This document shows, piece after piece, positions 54,977 to 64,000 of a DNA stretch of 64,000 bases (its first letter is position 1; the number at the start of each line of letters is the position of its first letter). The position numbers were made by a program, and so were the translations under genes. The notes under the pieces were generated by a model. The model was not told where the DNA came from. It made no database searches and saw only the letters and a program-made list of their open reading frames with translations. The stretch covers positions 120,344-184,343 of the forward strand of contig NZ_JAKILD010000006.1 in assembly GCF_023283825.1 (NCBI RefSeq), in the 5' to 3' direction. This DNA is from Shewanella olleyana. GTDB lineage: Bacteria; Pseudomonadota; Gammaproteobacteria; Enterobacterales; Shewanellaceae.

Positions 54977-56446
54977 ATGAAGTTAAAAATACTAGCAGGG
55001 ATAGCATTACTAAGCAGCTTTTCAACCCAAGCAGCTTGGTGGATAGAACCTACCGACTTACCGCTTCGCGCAGACATTCAACTTTTAGCCGATACAGGTA
55101 TTATTCTTCAACCTGTTACCACCTTTCCATTAATGTGGTCAGGAATAAAGTCAGATTTGGATAATGCAGCAGAAAGTCCGATGTCAGTACATCAAAAAGA
55201 CGCTTACCATCGTGTTATGCGTGCCTACAATAAAGATCACCAAGCCGTGAATCTAAGTGCTAGCCTTTCTGGTGCGAACGAGCAAGCGCGCTTCATTGGC
55301 TACGGCAATGACTACCGAGATAAAGCAGAAGTTGAATTTACAGCTGAAGTCACTCAAGACTGGTTTAGTGGACGCCTTGCGGCCAGTTACCATTACGATG
55401 CCATTGATGGCAACGAATCCCGTCTTGATAACAGTTTCGCCGCCGTAAAACTTGGTAACTGGATAGTCACTGGTGGCGCGGTACAAAAATATTGGGGCCC
55501 TGGTTGGGATTCGGGTTTGATCCAAACCACCAATGCTCGCCCAATGCCTGGGGTGACTTTATCTCGTAATAACAGCAATGCATTTGAAACGCCATGGCTT
55601 AACTGGATTGGTCCTTGGACCTTTACCACTAGCTTTAGCCAAATGGAAAGTGACCGTTATGTACCTGACACCCAACATTGGGGGGCTCGCGGTACGTTTA
55701 AACCAGTCTCTAAACTAGAAATCGGTTTCTCATGGACCATGCAATGGGGTGGTGAAGGCTATGGTAATAGCCTATCTGATTGGTGGGATGGCCTCACTAA
55801 TGGCGGTGTTAACGAAGGTGATGAAGCAAACGGACAAGAGAATATGCTCGCGGGCTATGATTTCAGATGGTCAGATACCGCTTGGGGCGTGCCATATGGT
55901 ATTTATTACGAGCGTATTCATGAAGATTACCACAACGGAAAACACAAGCTAATTAATGCATCTAACATGGGTGGTGTTGATATTTACATTGCAGAGTTAA
56001 GCACACGTTTCTTTGCTGAATACTCCGATACAGCAGCAGCTTGCGGTACAGACTCAAATGTTTACAACTGTATGTATGAGCATGGATTTTACCAAGATGG
56101 CTACCGTTATTACGGTAGAAGCCTTGGTAGCACCTATGATAATGACTCTAGAGTTGTTGTCCTCGGTGGTATAACCCAACTTGAACATGGCCAAAGCTTA
56201 AGTACAAAATTCCGCTATGCTAAATTGAATTTTGATGGCGTAGATACAGACAGACCTAGTGGCGGTAACCCTGTATCACCAGGCCGCTACGAACGTTTAT
56301 ACCAAATTGATGCTAGCTACCATCGCCCGTTTTATGAAGGAAAACTAAAAGTCGGTGGCACCGTTGGTTACAGCGAATACCCAGAAATAGACACAAGCAG
56401 TGAGTGGGAAACCACCTTTTATGCTGGTTGGGAACGTGACTTCTAG
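54977..56446 (+). CDS. Wzi-family capsule assembly/outer-membrane protein
   Basis: Wzi proteins are 18-stranded outer-membrane barrels that hold capsular polysaccharide on the surface. The 489-residue product has a signal peptide ending STQAAWW, the conserved N-terminal LRADIQLLADTGII, WSGIKSDLD, and GAVQKYWGPGWDSGLIQTTNARPMPGVTLSRN (cited in part), which is the most characteristic Wzi segment. It ends WETTFYAGWERDF with a terminal Phe. The frame opens at 54944, but the ATG at 54977 gives the normal signal peptide. No capsule genes are near, so the polysaccharide is unknown. A bidirectional terminator follows. Confidence 0.88.
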   Translation: MKLKILAGIALLSSFSTQAAWWIEPTDLPLRADIQLLADTGIILQPVTTFPLMWSGIKSDLDNAAESPMSVHQKDAYHRVMRAYNKDHQAVNLSASLSGANEQARFIGYGNDYRDKAEVEFTAEVTQDWFSGRLAASYHYDAIDGNESRLDNSFAAVKLGNWIVTGGAVQKYWGPGWDSGLIQTTNARPMPGVTLSRNNSNAFETPWLNWIGPWTFTTSFSQMESDRYVPDTQHWGARGTFKPVSKLEIGFSWTMQWGGEGYGNSLSDWWDGLTNGGVNEGDEANGQENMLAGYDFRWSDTAWGVPYGIYYERIHEDYHNGKHKLINASNMGGVDIYIAELSTRFFAEYSDTAAACGTDSNVYNCMYEHGFYQDGYRYYGRSLGSTYDNDSRVVVLGGITQLEHGQSLSTKFRYAKLNFDGVDTDRPSGGNPVSPGRYERLYQIDASYHRPFYEGKLKVGGTVGYSEYPEIDTSSEWETTFYAGWERDF

Positions 56447-56503
56447 ACAGTTTACAACAATAACGTAAACTCAACTTTTGATTTTACTAAGCTAGAAACT
56501 TAA

Positions 56504-56528
56504 AAAGCCCATCGACTGTGATGGGCTT
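56504..56528. terminator. bidirectional terminator between wzi-like gene and response regulator
   Basis: AAGCCCATC (56505-56513) pairs with GATGGGCTT (56520-56528) around a six-base loop; an A-run precedes and T-rich sequence follows. It serves converging genes. Confidence 0.85.
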
Positions 56529-56568
56529 CTTGTTAGTGCTTTACAATTTAGATTTAGAATTTAACTCA

Positions 56569-58110
56569 TTAAAGCCCTTTATCTTCCCATTGCTGCTTTT
56601 TTCGATAGATAGTCGACGGGCTAACATCTAACAAAGCTGCAGCTTTAGGGATATTACCATCACACTGATTTATTGCTGTTTCAATGGTTATTTTTTCAGT
56701 CAACCAAAGCGGTTGAATATCTTCTTCTACTGTCACTGCATTAACAACTGATTCAGCTAAAGCAACTGGGTTACTCACGCTAGCAGTCGTGCTTGTGAAC
56801 TGAGAATTATCATCAGGTTGCGCTTCTTGATGAGGTTGTGACTGAGGTTGTGGCTGAGATTGCAGCTGAGGCTTAGCATTTATCTCGGTCACTGTTGCAA
56901 TTGTATTATCTTGGTCATTAGCATTTTTAGATAAGGTTAATGCCGATGTCACCTGTGCAGGCAACATGGTTAAACTGACCTCATCTGCAATGTTAAGCAC
57001 CACAATCTGACGTATAACATTTTGCAGTTGGCGAACATTACCCGGCCACGAATATTGGGTAAAACAGCGTTCAACTTCTGAGCTAAAACGTTTAAAGGTT
57101 TTACCTTCCTCTTTGCTATATTGTTTTAAAAGTTTTTTCGCGATAGAAATGACATCTTTACCACGCTGTCTTAGTGGTGGCAGCTCAATGGGGATAACGT
57201 GCAATCGATAATAAAGATCCTCTCTAAAGCGTCCTTCCTGCACTTCTTTCCAAGGATCTCTATTCGTTGCACTGATAAAACGGACGTCAACTTTTTCTTC
57301 CTTGCTGGCACCAACACGTTGAAACACACCAGTCTGAATAAACCTAAGCAGCTTACTTTGCAGCTCTAAGTCCATCTCACATAGCTCATCAAGAAACAAG
57401 GTACCACCATCAGCACGAGTTGCTGCGCCATCACGATTACTGACAGCGCCAGTAAAAGCACCTTTAGTATGGCCGAAGATTTCACTTTCGATTAAATCTT
57501 TAGGTATAGAAGCACAGTTAAGCGCGATAAAAGGTTCTTCAGCCCTGATACCTGCTTCATGAATCGCTTGGGCACATACTTCTTTACCTGTGCCACTTTC
57601 ACCAACGACAAACACGGATGCTTTGCTATTTGCAACACAATCAATGGTGTTATAAACCGTTTGCATGGCGAGTGAGTCACCAATAAAACCATGAAAGTTT
57701 GATTTAGGTAAGCTGTTCTCATAATTTGAAACTAACGCGAGTAAATCACGTTGTTTGAGCGCATTGCGCACTGTTATTGATAACCTTTTACTATCAAAGG
57801 GCTTAATCAAAAAATCAAATGCACCAGCGCGCATAGCATCAACAGCTAAATCAATCGTGCCGTGTGCTGTGATCATGATGACTGTAATATTAGGGTATTC
57901 ATTTTGCACTTTAGTCAAAATATCCATACCTGACATATCGGGTAATTTGATATCGAGTACCAATAAATCAGGCTGTTTTCGCGCCAGCTCTTTTAATGCG
58001 TCTTCGCCAAAATTGACATGGGTGACTTCTGCGCCTTCCGCGCATAGATATTCACTGTACAACGCACCTAATGACATACTGTCTTCTACAAGAACGGCAC
58101 TAAATCCCAT
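56569..58110 (-). CDS. sigma-54-dependent response regulator, LuxO-like
   Basis: The 513-residue regulator has a receiver domain (Asp53 in [13 protein letters not shown]), a AAA+ domain with Walker A GESGTGKE and the sigma-54 contact loop GAFTGA, and a C-terminal Fis-type helix-turn-helix ([20 protein letters not shown]). Between them lies a Gln-Pro-rich linker ([13 protein letters not shown], about 420-440). AAGGAATTATCAC precedes the ATG. The receiver and AAA+ parts resemble Vibrio LuxO, and the gene directly upstream encodes a hybrid kinase with HPt, so the pair forms a phosphorelay. Targets, possibly small RNAs or biofilm genes, cannot be named from the window. Confidence 0.9.
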   Translation of the reverse strand: MGFSAVLVEDSMSLGALYSEYLCAEGAEVTHVNFGEDALKELARKQPDLLVLDIKLPDMSGMDILTKVQNEYPNITVIMITAHGTIDLAVDAMRAGAFDFLIKPFDSKRLSITVRNALKQRDLLALVSNYENSLPKSNFHGFIGDSLAMQTVYNTIDCVANSKASVFVVGESGTGKEVCAQAIHEAGIRAEEPFIALNCASIPKDLIESEIFGHTKGAFTGAVSNRDGAATRADGGTLFLDELCEMDLELQSKLLRFIQTGVFQRVGASKEEKVDVRFISATNRDPWKEVQEGRFREDLYYRLHVIPIELPPLRQRGKDVISIAKKLLKQYSKEEGKTFKRFSSEVERCFTQYSWPGNVRQLQNVIRQIVVLNIADEVSLTMLPAQVTSALTLSKNANDQDNTIATVTEINAKPQLQSQPQPQSQPHQEAQPDDNSQFTSTTASVSNPVALAESVVNAVTVEEDIQPLWLTEKITIETAINQCDGNIPKAAALLDVSPSTIYRKKQQWEDKGL

Positions 58111-58139
58111 GTGATAATTCCTTTTTTATTTCAACTATT

Positions 58140-61100
58140 CTATTCATCAGACTCAATATTAAATTTCTGCTTAATTTGAGATAAACTTTGCTCTGCAACG
58201 GTAAAAATTTCTTCAAACAATGCCGACAATGGTTCGTCACTTGTTCTTGTTGCAGCCTCTAGTTTGGTGGCAATTTCTGATAGTTTTTGCGCACCAAAGC
58301 TGCCTGCACTGCTTTTTATGGTATGCACTTGATCTTCGATTTGTTCACGGTTGCCCTGTGGAGTAAGCGCTTCTAAAGTATCGATTCTCATTTTAGTTTC
58401 GCCGTAAAATACCTTCATCATTTTCGCTAAACTGGCTTTCCCTACGGCTTGTTCCAATTCATCAAACACTTGTTGATTTAATAATTCAGCTTTTAAGCCG
58501 TTACCTTCTTCGTTGCTTACCTCAGTATCTTTACTTACTTCATCCTGCGTTTGGGGGCTTAGCGATTGCACTGAAGTTTCAACAATTGAGGTTTCAACAA
58601 TTGAAGGTTCAACATTTGTAGTTTGTTCTGGGCTATTCGACTCAGCTTCTAGCGTGTTACCTAATTCACTATTGTCAGCTTCATTTAGCACCAATTGCAT
58701 TCCCATCCCCATTCCAGGTTCTTGTACTACCCGAGCTAACCAATGACTGACGCCTTTAATCAAATCGGGTTTATTCACCGGTTTACCAATACAATCTAAC
58801 ATTCCCACCGCTTTACAAGCCGCAATTTCCTCACTAAATACATTAGCTGTCATTGCCAATACTATTTGATCGGGTTTGTGGGCTAAAATTTTCTGACAAG
58901 CCTCAAGACCATCCATTTCAGGCATTCTGATATCCATCAGAATTAGATCAAAATCATGTTTAAGCGCAAGTTCAACAGCTTCAACACCATTGTTTGCATA
59001 GGTCATCAAAGCGCCTTCATTGGTTAACATAGTGCCCGCAACCATCTGGTTTGCAGGGCTATCTTCAGCCAATAAAATTCGACACCCATTGGGTAAGCTT
59101 GCCACCTTCTCTAAGGGTTTCTCGTGGGTGTTATCCGCTGTAGCACCACTTATTAGACTGAGTAACATCTCACGGCTAAGTGGTTTACTAACCGATTCTT
59201 CAATACCAAGGGCAGTAATAAGCGCCTGAGCATCATTGTTAACCCCCGATGACAATGCCGAGATGTAACCTGACTCGAACAAATAGTCACTTCTTAACAA
59301 GCCAATATCTTTTTCTTTTGCCTCAAGTAAACAAGCATCATCAAGCATCACTAAGTCAAATCGTCCCCGCACTCGAGAACTTTGGAACACCTTGTTAACT
59401 TGATGCTCATACTTAGTCTCAACACCATATTGGCTATATTGTTTCTTAATCAATTTACACACAGTTTCGTCAGGATGAAGCAGCAAGACTCTTGGACGCT
59501 CAGGTAACCTCACATTATGATTAGTGGCTTGGCTCGATTCATCTAATAAAACAGACAGCGTAAATTGACTCCCCTCACCTAACTGACTTTTAACAGATAT
59601 AGACCCACCCATCATTTTGGCTAACTCTGAACAAATCGCTAAACCTAAACCAGTACCTGCATAGCTCGTTGTATGAGTATCATGCACTTGAGAGAATTCT
59701 CGGAACAATTTCTCCTGAGAGGCTTCCCCTATTCCAATTCCTTGATCAGTAACACGACAACATAACTCGACTTTGTCATTGCCACGGTTCGGGATCCACA
59801 TCTCAACAGAAATACAGCCACTGGTTGAGAACTTAATCGCATTATCGACTAAGTTTTGTACCACCTGTCTTATTCGTTGAGCGTCACCCACCAGCATTTG
59901 TGGCACATTTCGATTAATATAACTGGCTAAATGCACCCCTTTATCGTGAGCTTTATGGGATAAAATTTGCAGTACTTGAGCAACCAGTTGATCTGGCTCG
60001 AACTCTTTAGGCTCTAACACCATTTGACCCGCTTCAATTTTAGAAAAATCAAGAATGTCATTAATCGTGCTTAATAAAACAGAGCCCGCTTCTTTAGCCG
60101 TACGGGCATACATTCTCTGCCCTTTCTCTAAACTTGAATCCAGTAATAAATCAACACTGCCTAACACTGCATTCAGTGGCGAGCGGATCTCATGGCTCAT
60201 GGTCGCCAAGAAACGAGACTTAGCTTTACTCCCTTCTTCTGCTTGCTCTTTTGCTTGACGTAACTCTTCTTCTTTAGATTTTTGCTCTGAAATATTACGT
60301 AAAAATGCCGTGTAGTACATTTCATCATCAAGTTGAATCGGAATAACCCTTAATTCGACGGGGAATTCATCACCCGCTTTGTTATGTGCAGGCACTTCTA
60401 TTCGATTATTAAGTACTGGGCCTTCACCGGTTTTTCTATGGTGTTCCATGCCATTTTTATGCGCACTATGAAACCCATCAGGAATAATCAAGTCTTCTAG
60501 CAATTCGCCCAATGCCTCTTCACGTTCATAACCAAACAATTTTACCGCTGCTGCATTAAACTCTTCCACTCGACCTGCGATGTTAATCGTGATTAACGCA
60601 TCATGACTTGCTTCAAGTGTGGCTAGATGAATAGATTGGGTTCTTGCGGCTGATGCTTGTTCTTTTTTAAGTTCAGAAACATCTTTGATAAATCCAAGGA
60701 ATAATACTTCGCCATCTATTTCCATTTTAGAAATAGATAATTCAATTGGAAATAAATGCCCCTCTTTATGCTGCGCTTGTAACTCTCTGCCGCGGCTAAA
60801 ACCAATGATTTTGGCATCACCGCCGTTCAAATAATCTTGAATATAGCCATCATGCATAAAACGCTCAGCCATCGGCATCAGGATTGAGACATTTTGTTCT
60901 ATTAACTCCTCTTTTTGATATCCAAAAAGTTTGCTAACCGCATTGTTAACTTCGTTAATCACACCATCGACATCAATAATGACAAAACCATCTGCCGCTG
61001 AATCTAATATGGTATTAAGACGAACATTTGCGCCTTTTAAATCATGACGTTCTTCATCAACGGTTTTCAGCATTTCATTAAAAGCATTAGTCGTATCTGT

Positions 61101-61706
61101 AATATCTTGAGTGCCAGGTTCGTCAACTTGTACACCCATTTCTCCCTCAAGCACTCTTTTAGAGGCATGCTGAATATTGAACACATGCTTAATAAGGCGT
61201 AGCCCTTGGTACCAAGATAAAATGGAAATAAGGATAATCACCAGCAGCATTAGAACACTATATTTCAAGGCAACATTTTCAACACTGGTATCAAATGCGC
61301 CAGTATTGACCATGACCTTAATATCAATGCCAGTACCATTGTTGGATTTTGCTTCGACTAACACTAAATCTTCAGTTCGAACGGAGACCTCTGGAGCTAA
61401 TAGTTCAAAAACGCCTTGGTCATTTCTTTGCGCAGCAAAAATACGAGTATCAGCGCTGAAAACCTGAACCGATTCAATATGACTGATTTGATGTTCTTCT
61501 ACCGATTGTTTGAGAAGTTCTATTGATTTACGAGGCTGAGTAACATTAACACTGTTGGCAATCAGCACAGCTGATAAACGACTTTGTTGTTGAACCTCTT
61601 CTTGATTGGCAACTTTAATCACATCAAGGCTGTTAAATATCAACATCAACAGTAATGCTGCTTGCATTAACCCAATGGCGATAATGGCTTTTAATCTAAA
61701 AGACAA
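58140..61706 (-). CDS. hybrid sensor histidine kinase with two receivers and HPt
   Basis: This 1188-residue inner-membrane kinase has two transmembrane helices (about 8-28 and 150-165) around a roughly 120-residue periplasmic sensor, a HAMP-like segment, and two PAS domains (about 230-345 and 355-475). The HisKA domain has His505 in FLATMSHEIRSPLN, followed by an HATPase (NLVDNAIKFS, DQGIGIG, GTGLGLAIC). The first receiver (about 745-860) is degenerate: acidic pair replaced by HPDE, though LVMLDDAC and VSKPL remain. The second (about 880-1000) is complete with MDIRMPEMDG. The HPt has HTIKSSAG near 1110. It precedes the LuxO-like gene by 29 nt in one operon. Confidence 0.9.
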   Translation of the reverse strand: MSFRLKAIIAIGLMQAALLLMLIFNSLDVIKVANQEEVQQQSRLSAVLIANSVNVTQPRKSIELLKQSVEEHQISHIESVQVFSADTRIFAAQRNDQGVFELLAPEVSVRTEDLVLVEAKSNNGTGIDIKVMVNTGAFDTSVENVALKYSVLMLLVIILISILSWYQGLRLIKHVFNIQHASKRVLEGEMGVQVDEPGTQDITDTTNAFNEMLKTVDEERHDLKGANVRLNTILDSAADGFVIIDVDGVINEVNNAVSKLFGYQKEELIEQNVSILMPMAERFMHDGYIQDYLNGGDAKIIGFSRGRELQAQHKEGHLFPIELSISKMEIDGEVLFLGFIKDVSELKKEQASAARTQSIHLATLEASHDALITINIAGRVEEFNAAAVKLFGYEREEALGELLEDLIIPDGFHSAHKNGMEHHRKTGEGPVLNNRIEVPAHNKAGDEFPVELRVIPIQLDDEMYYTAFLRNISEQKSKEEELRQAKEQAEEGSKAKSRFLATMSHEIRSPLNAVLGSVDLLLDSSLEKGQRMYARTAKEAGSVLLSTINDILDFSKIEAGQMVLEPKEFEPDQLVAQVLQILSHKAHDKGVHLASYINRNVPQMLVGDAQRIRQVVQNLVDNAIKFSTSGCISVEMWIPNRGNDKVELCCRVTDQGIGIGEASQEKLFREFSQVHDTHTTSYAGTGLGLAICSELAKMMGGSISVKSQLGEGSQFTLSVLLDESSQATNHNVRLPERPRVLLLHPDETVCKLIKKQYSQYGVETKYEHQVNKVFQSSRVRGRFDLVMLDDACLLEAKEKDIGLLRSDYLFESGYISALSSGVNNDAQALITALGIEESVSKPLSREMLLSLISGATADNTHEKPLEKVASLPNGCRILLAEDSPANQMVAGTMLTNEGALMTYANNGVEAVELALKHDFDLILMDIRMPEMDGLEACQKILAHKPDQIVLAMTANVFSEEIAACKAVGMLDCIGKPVNKPDLIKGVSHWLARVVQEPGMGMGMQLVLNEADNSELGNTLEAESNSPEQTTNVEPSIVETSIVETSVQSLSPQTQDEVSKDTEVSNEEGNGLKAELLNQQVFDELEQAVGKASLAKMMKVFYGETKMRIDTLEALTPQGNREQIEDQVHTIKSSAGSFGAQKLSEIATKLEAATRTSDEPLSALFEEIFTVAEQSLSQIKQKFNIESDE

Positions 61707-61958
61707 ATTCCTTCTCCTAAAGCGGTTAGCAAATCAATCCATGAATTGGAAAATTTTGATAACAAATCCAATAATAAGCACCTTATAAGTCACTATGAAG
61801 TACCTTGTTGCAATTTGCAAAGCTAAATTCGCAAAATGAAAATACCTACTATCGCAGATTGCGAATAGATCCGTATACCAATGATATATAACAACTAAAA
61901 AATATAGGAACATTAATTGCTTTGATAGGCTATACCCATTTATTTCTAGGAAATAGCT

Positions 61959-63197
61959 ATGCAAAATGCAAGTGCGGATACTAAAAAGTTGTCTATTTTA
62001 CTGGTCGAAGACACTTTTAGTGAGCGTTATTACATTGCTAGCCTTTTACAGAGCTTCGCACCTGAAGGGGTTGAGTTTGTTATCACTCAATGTGAAGACG
62101 GGCTCACAGCACTTGATACCTGCAAATTACACAATTTTGATTTAATCATTAGTGACTGGCGAATGCCGAATATGAGCGGAGTCGACCTTTGTAAACGTTT
62201 AAAGGAAGCCAACAACCCTTCATTTTTCATGCTGTTAACTGGAAATGATAAAATTCAAGATATGGTTTATGCCATGGAAACTGGCGCAGATGATTACATC
62301 ACAAAACCTTTTCTCGCATCAGTGCTTAAAGTAAAAGTTCAAGCTGCAGTAAGGTTGATTCAAGCCAAGCAATCAATTATAGATAGCAAACAAAAGCTTG
62401 AATCTATACTTAATGACAAGCAATCAGAATTGGAACAAGCCGCTTTACTTCAGCAGTCATTATTACCAAAAGAAAACTTAGCCTTTAATGATTGGCATGT
62501 CAGGCATTATTTTGAGCCTGCAGCAGAGCTCGCTGGCGACATATTTCAATGTTTTAACATAACAGATGATTGGATTGGCTTTTATATCATTGATGTATCA
62601 GGTCATGGGGCACGCTCGGCCTTGCTGAGTTTTACCCTTGCCCAAGGCCTTTCTCCGCAGCGAATGGACTGGTTGCTTCCTCCAGAAACCTTGATGCAAA
62701 GACTGAATCTTTTGTTTGATGATCCAGCCAATCTTGGTCAATTCGCAACGGTGATTATTGGTAAAATTAATACTAAAACCCACCAATTACAGTTGTGTAA
62801 TGCAGGTCACCCTATGCCAATAGTCATGACTAAATTTGAAGTAAAAGCACTCGATGTCCCCTCAGGGCTGCCAATAGGTATAGACAAAAATAGTCAATAT
62901 AAAACTGGCCAATTCCAACTCAACTCTGCAGAGAAATTATTACTATTTTCAGATGGCGTTTATGAAGTAAATCATCCTCAACACGGCATGTTTGGTTTAG
63001 AAAGATTTAAACAACGCTGCTTTGAATATAGAGAAATGCCAGCCAATAAGTTTCTTGAGCATTTAACTTATGTATTAAACCTGTGGAAACAAAATGAACC
63101 ACAAGACGACATGTCACTTTTGCTATTTAGCGCGCCTAATTACGGTGATGCAAATTCTGAAGTTGAAGACTTGTTTGCTAGTGACCGTATTAATTAA
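61959..63197 (+). CDS. response regulator with SpoIIE/PP2C phosphatase domain
   Basis: The 412-residue protein has a receiver domain with Asp66 in LIISDWRMPNMSG and a switch Lys in ITKPF, a short coiled-coil linker, and a SpoIIE-type phosphatase domain (about 175-390) with metal-binding AGDIFQCF and FYIIDVSGHGARSA and the C-terminal PQDDMSLLLF. Such proteins (RsbU-like, HsbR-like) dephosphorylate an anti-anti-sigma factor. The gene diverges from the hybrid kinase and is followed, 174 nt later, by an RsbW-like gene. The phosphate donor may be the adjacent kinase, but that is inference. Confidence 0.92.
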   Translation: MQNASADTKKLSILLVEDTFSERYYIASLLQSFAPEGVEFVITQCEDGLTALDTCKLHNFDLIISDWRMPNMSGVDLCKRLKEANNPSFFMLLTGNDKIQDMVYAMETGADDYITKPFLASVLKVKVQAAVRLIQAKQSIIDSKQKLESILNDKQSELEQAALLQQSLLPKENLAFNDWHVRHYFEPAAELAGDIFQCFNITDDWIGFYIIDVSGHGARSALLSFTLAQGLSPQRMDWLLPPETLMQRLNLLFDDPANLGQFATVIIGKINTKTHQLQLCNAGHPMPIVMTKFEVKALDVPSGLPIGIDKNSQYKTGQFQLNSAEKLLLFSDGVYEVNHPQHGMFGLERFKQRCFEYREMPANKFLEHLTYVLNLWKQNEPQDDMSLLLFSAPNYGDANSEVEDLFASDRIN

Positions 63198-63371
63198 TTG
63201 GTTTAAATAGCAGGTTTAAATAGCGACTTTAGATAGCAGATTTAAAAGCATCGAATATATTAACCATAAATAAACCTGCATTTGACGAGAATAGCTTTTT
63301 ATATTTAACAGCAGTCATATTTAAAAGTAGCCATATATTTTCAATCTTTATCAGGCTTTTAAGGATGAGTA

Positions 63372-63764
63372 ATGAACAACTTACAAATGAATATTTCATT
63401 GAATGAAATAGAAACGGAACAAGTATACAACCAAATTGAAGCGTTTTTACTGGCTCATGGCATAGAGACACAGCAAAGGTTTCAAATCATTTTATGTATT
63501 TTAGAGTCAGTTAATAATGTTATCCAGCATTGCCCTGATAGCGCTGGAACTATTTCTGTCATGCTGCAAAACCAACAAGATAATATTGTAATAGATATTC
63601 TAGATAATACTGACTTTGTGAAATTATCAGCGCCTAAAAAATGCCCCCCAGTTGATAAGCCTAATGGCAGAGGGTTATGGATTATGGAGCAGTGGATGGA
63701 TCAAGTTCAAAAACAAGCGACTGTGCTCGGCACTCACCTTCGGCTCAGTCTACAAAAGGTCTAA
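63372..63764 (+). CDS. RsbW-like anti-sigma factor kinase (HATPase_c_2)
   Basis: The 130-residue protein has the histidine-kinase-like ATPase fold of anti-sigma factors: ILESVNNVIQHC (N-box), VIDILDN and PNGRGLWIME (G-boxes). It should phosphorylate a STAS-domain partner or bind a sigma factor, opposing the SpoIIE phosphatase encoded upstream. AAGGATGAGTA precedes the ATG. No STAS or sigma factor gene lies in the window, so the partner is elsewhere or beyond the right edge. Confidence 0.85.
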   Translation: MNNLQMNISLNEIETEQVYNQIEAFLLAHGIETQQRFQIILCILESVNNVIQHCPDSAGTISVMLQNQQDNIVIDILDNTDFVKLSAPKKCPPVDKPNGRGLWIMEQWMDQVQKQATVLGTHLRLSLQKV

Positions 63765-63796
63765 TGTATGAGCAAAATACCTTACTCTTCACAATT

Positions 63797-63830
63797 AAAT
63801 AAGCCGTTGATTAATTTCAGCGGCTTATTT
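63797..63830 (+). terminator. terminator after RsbW-like gene
   Basis: AAATAAGCCG (63797-63806) pairs with CGGCTTATTT (63821-63830) around a fourteen-base loop, with the T-run formed by the stem end. It lies 32 nt after the stop. Confidence 0.75.
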
Positions 63831-63890
63831 GGTTGAGCTCTAGCGCTACGTTTAACTGTAGTAGCTCTAACTTTACTCAGCGATAAAGCT

Positions 63891-64000
63891 TATACCCAAA
63901 CAACCTGAAGATGCTCGATTTCAGCAAGAATTTACACGCGTTTAGGCAAGGCATTGATTGCGGGTAATGGTTATTCCCTTTTCAAAATCAATAACGCAGC
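63891..64000. mobile_element. MITE-like repeat, copy 2, cut by window edge
   Basis: From TATACCCAAACAACCTGAAG onward this matches 39862-39971 over 110 bases with a single substitution (ACACGCG against ACACGTG). The remainder would lie past the window. Both copies run in the same orientation. Confidence 0.92.

Overview
The window looks like the chromosome of a marine gammaproteobacterium of the genus Shewanella (Alteromonadales). Base composition is moderately AT-rich. Gene order in the first 25 kb (valine/isoleucine degradation genes, metA, ompW, maiA-fahA-tyrR-phhB-phhA, galE, napF, bactofilin) matches what I recall of Shewanella oneidensis; this was not checked by a search. I see no tRNA, rRNA, CRISPR array, integrase, transposase or prophage gene. 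Most of the window is ordinary chromosome, with one large accessory carbohydrate locus.

Layout. 1-6952 (minus strand): branched-chain acyl-CoA degradation operon (thiolase, mmsA, acyl-CoA dehydrogenase, enoyl-CoA hydratase, 3-hydroxyisobutyryl-CoA hydrolase, mmsB cut by the window edge), with a LiuR-like palindrome upstream. 7419-12217: a TPR-GGDEF diguanylate cyclase and a secreted M6 metalloprotease. 12245-16809: metA with a small lipoprotein gene under three tandem MetJ boxes, a divergent short-chain dehydrogenase, ompW with a perfect FNR box, and a putative exported protein whose C-terminus is frameshifted by an 8-bp tandem duplication. 16833-22763: phenylalanine/tyrosine catabolism (phhA, phhB, tyrR, fahA, maiA) and a nucleotidyltransferase-like gene. 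23099-28873: galE, napF, bactofilin, a DUF2982-like protein, an ElyC-like protein, mak and cysQ.

29238-52611 is a beta-glucan utilisation locus. A divergent pair of operons carries MFS transporter-GH3-GH16 (minus) and GH1-GPH symporter (plus). A LacI regulator, a 1005-residue TonB-dependent receptor, and a run of two flavin-dependent halogenase homologues, a SapC-like protein, a cupin/JmjC-like protein and a DUF6445-like protein follow, ending in a second GH3. Copies of a LacI-type operator (core AAGCGCTT) lie between the divergent operons, upstream of the receptor and inside the start of the last GH3, tying the locus together. The likely path is: GH16 cleaves glucan at the surface, the receptor imports oligomers, GH3 enzymes trim them in the periplasm, MFS/GPH carriers import sugars, and GH1 finishes in the cytoplasm. 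The halogenase/oxygenase cassette is the part with no obvious role in sugar breakdown and is the best candidate for an unexplained system.

52836-64000: a small membrane protein, a DTW-domain protein, a frameshifted LysE exporter, a Wzi-like outer-membrane protein, then a signalling block: a hybrid kinase with built-in HPt next to a LuxO-like sigma-54 activator, and divergently a REC-SpoIIE phosphatase with an RsbW-like kinase. Two families of small MITE-like repeats occur: one at 39862-40127 and again at the right edge (63891-64000), another at 54447-54719.
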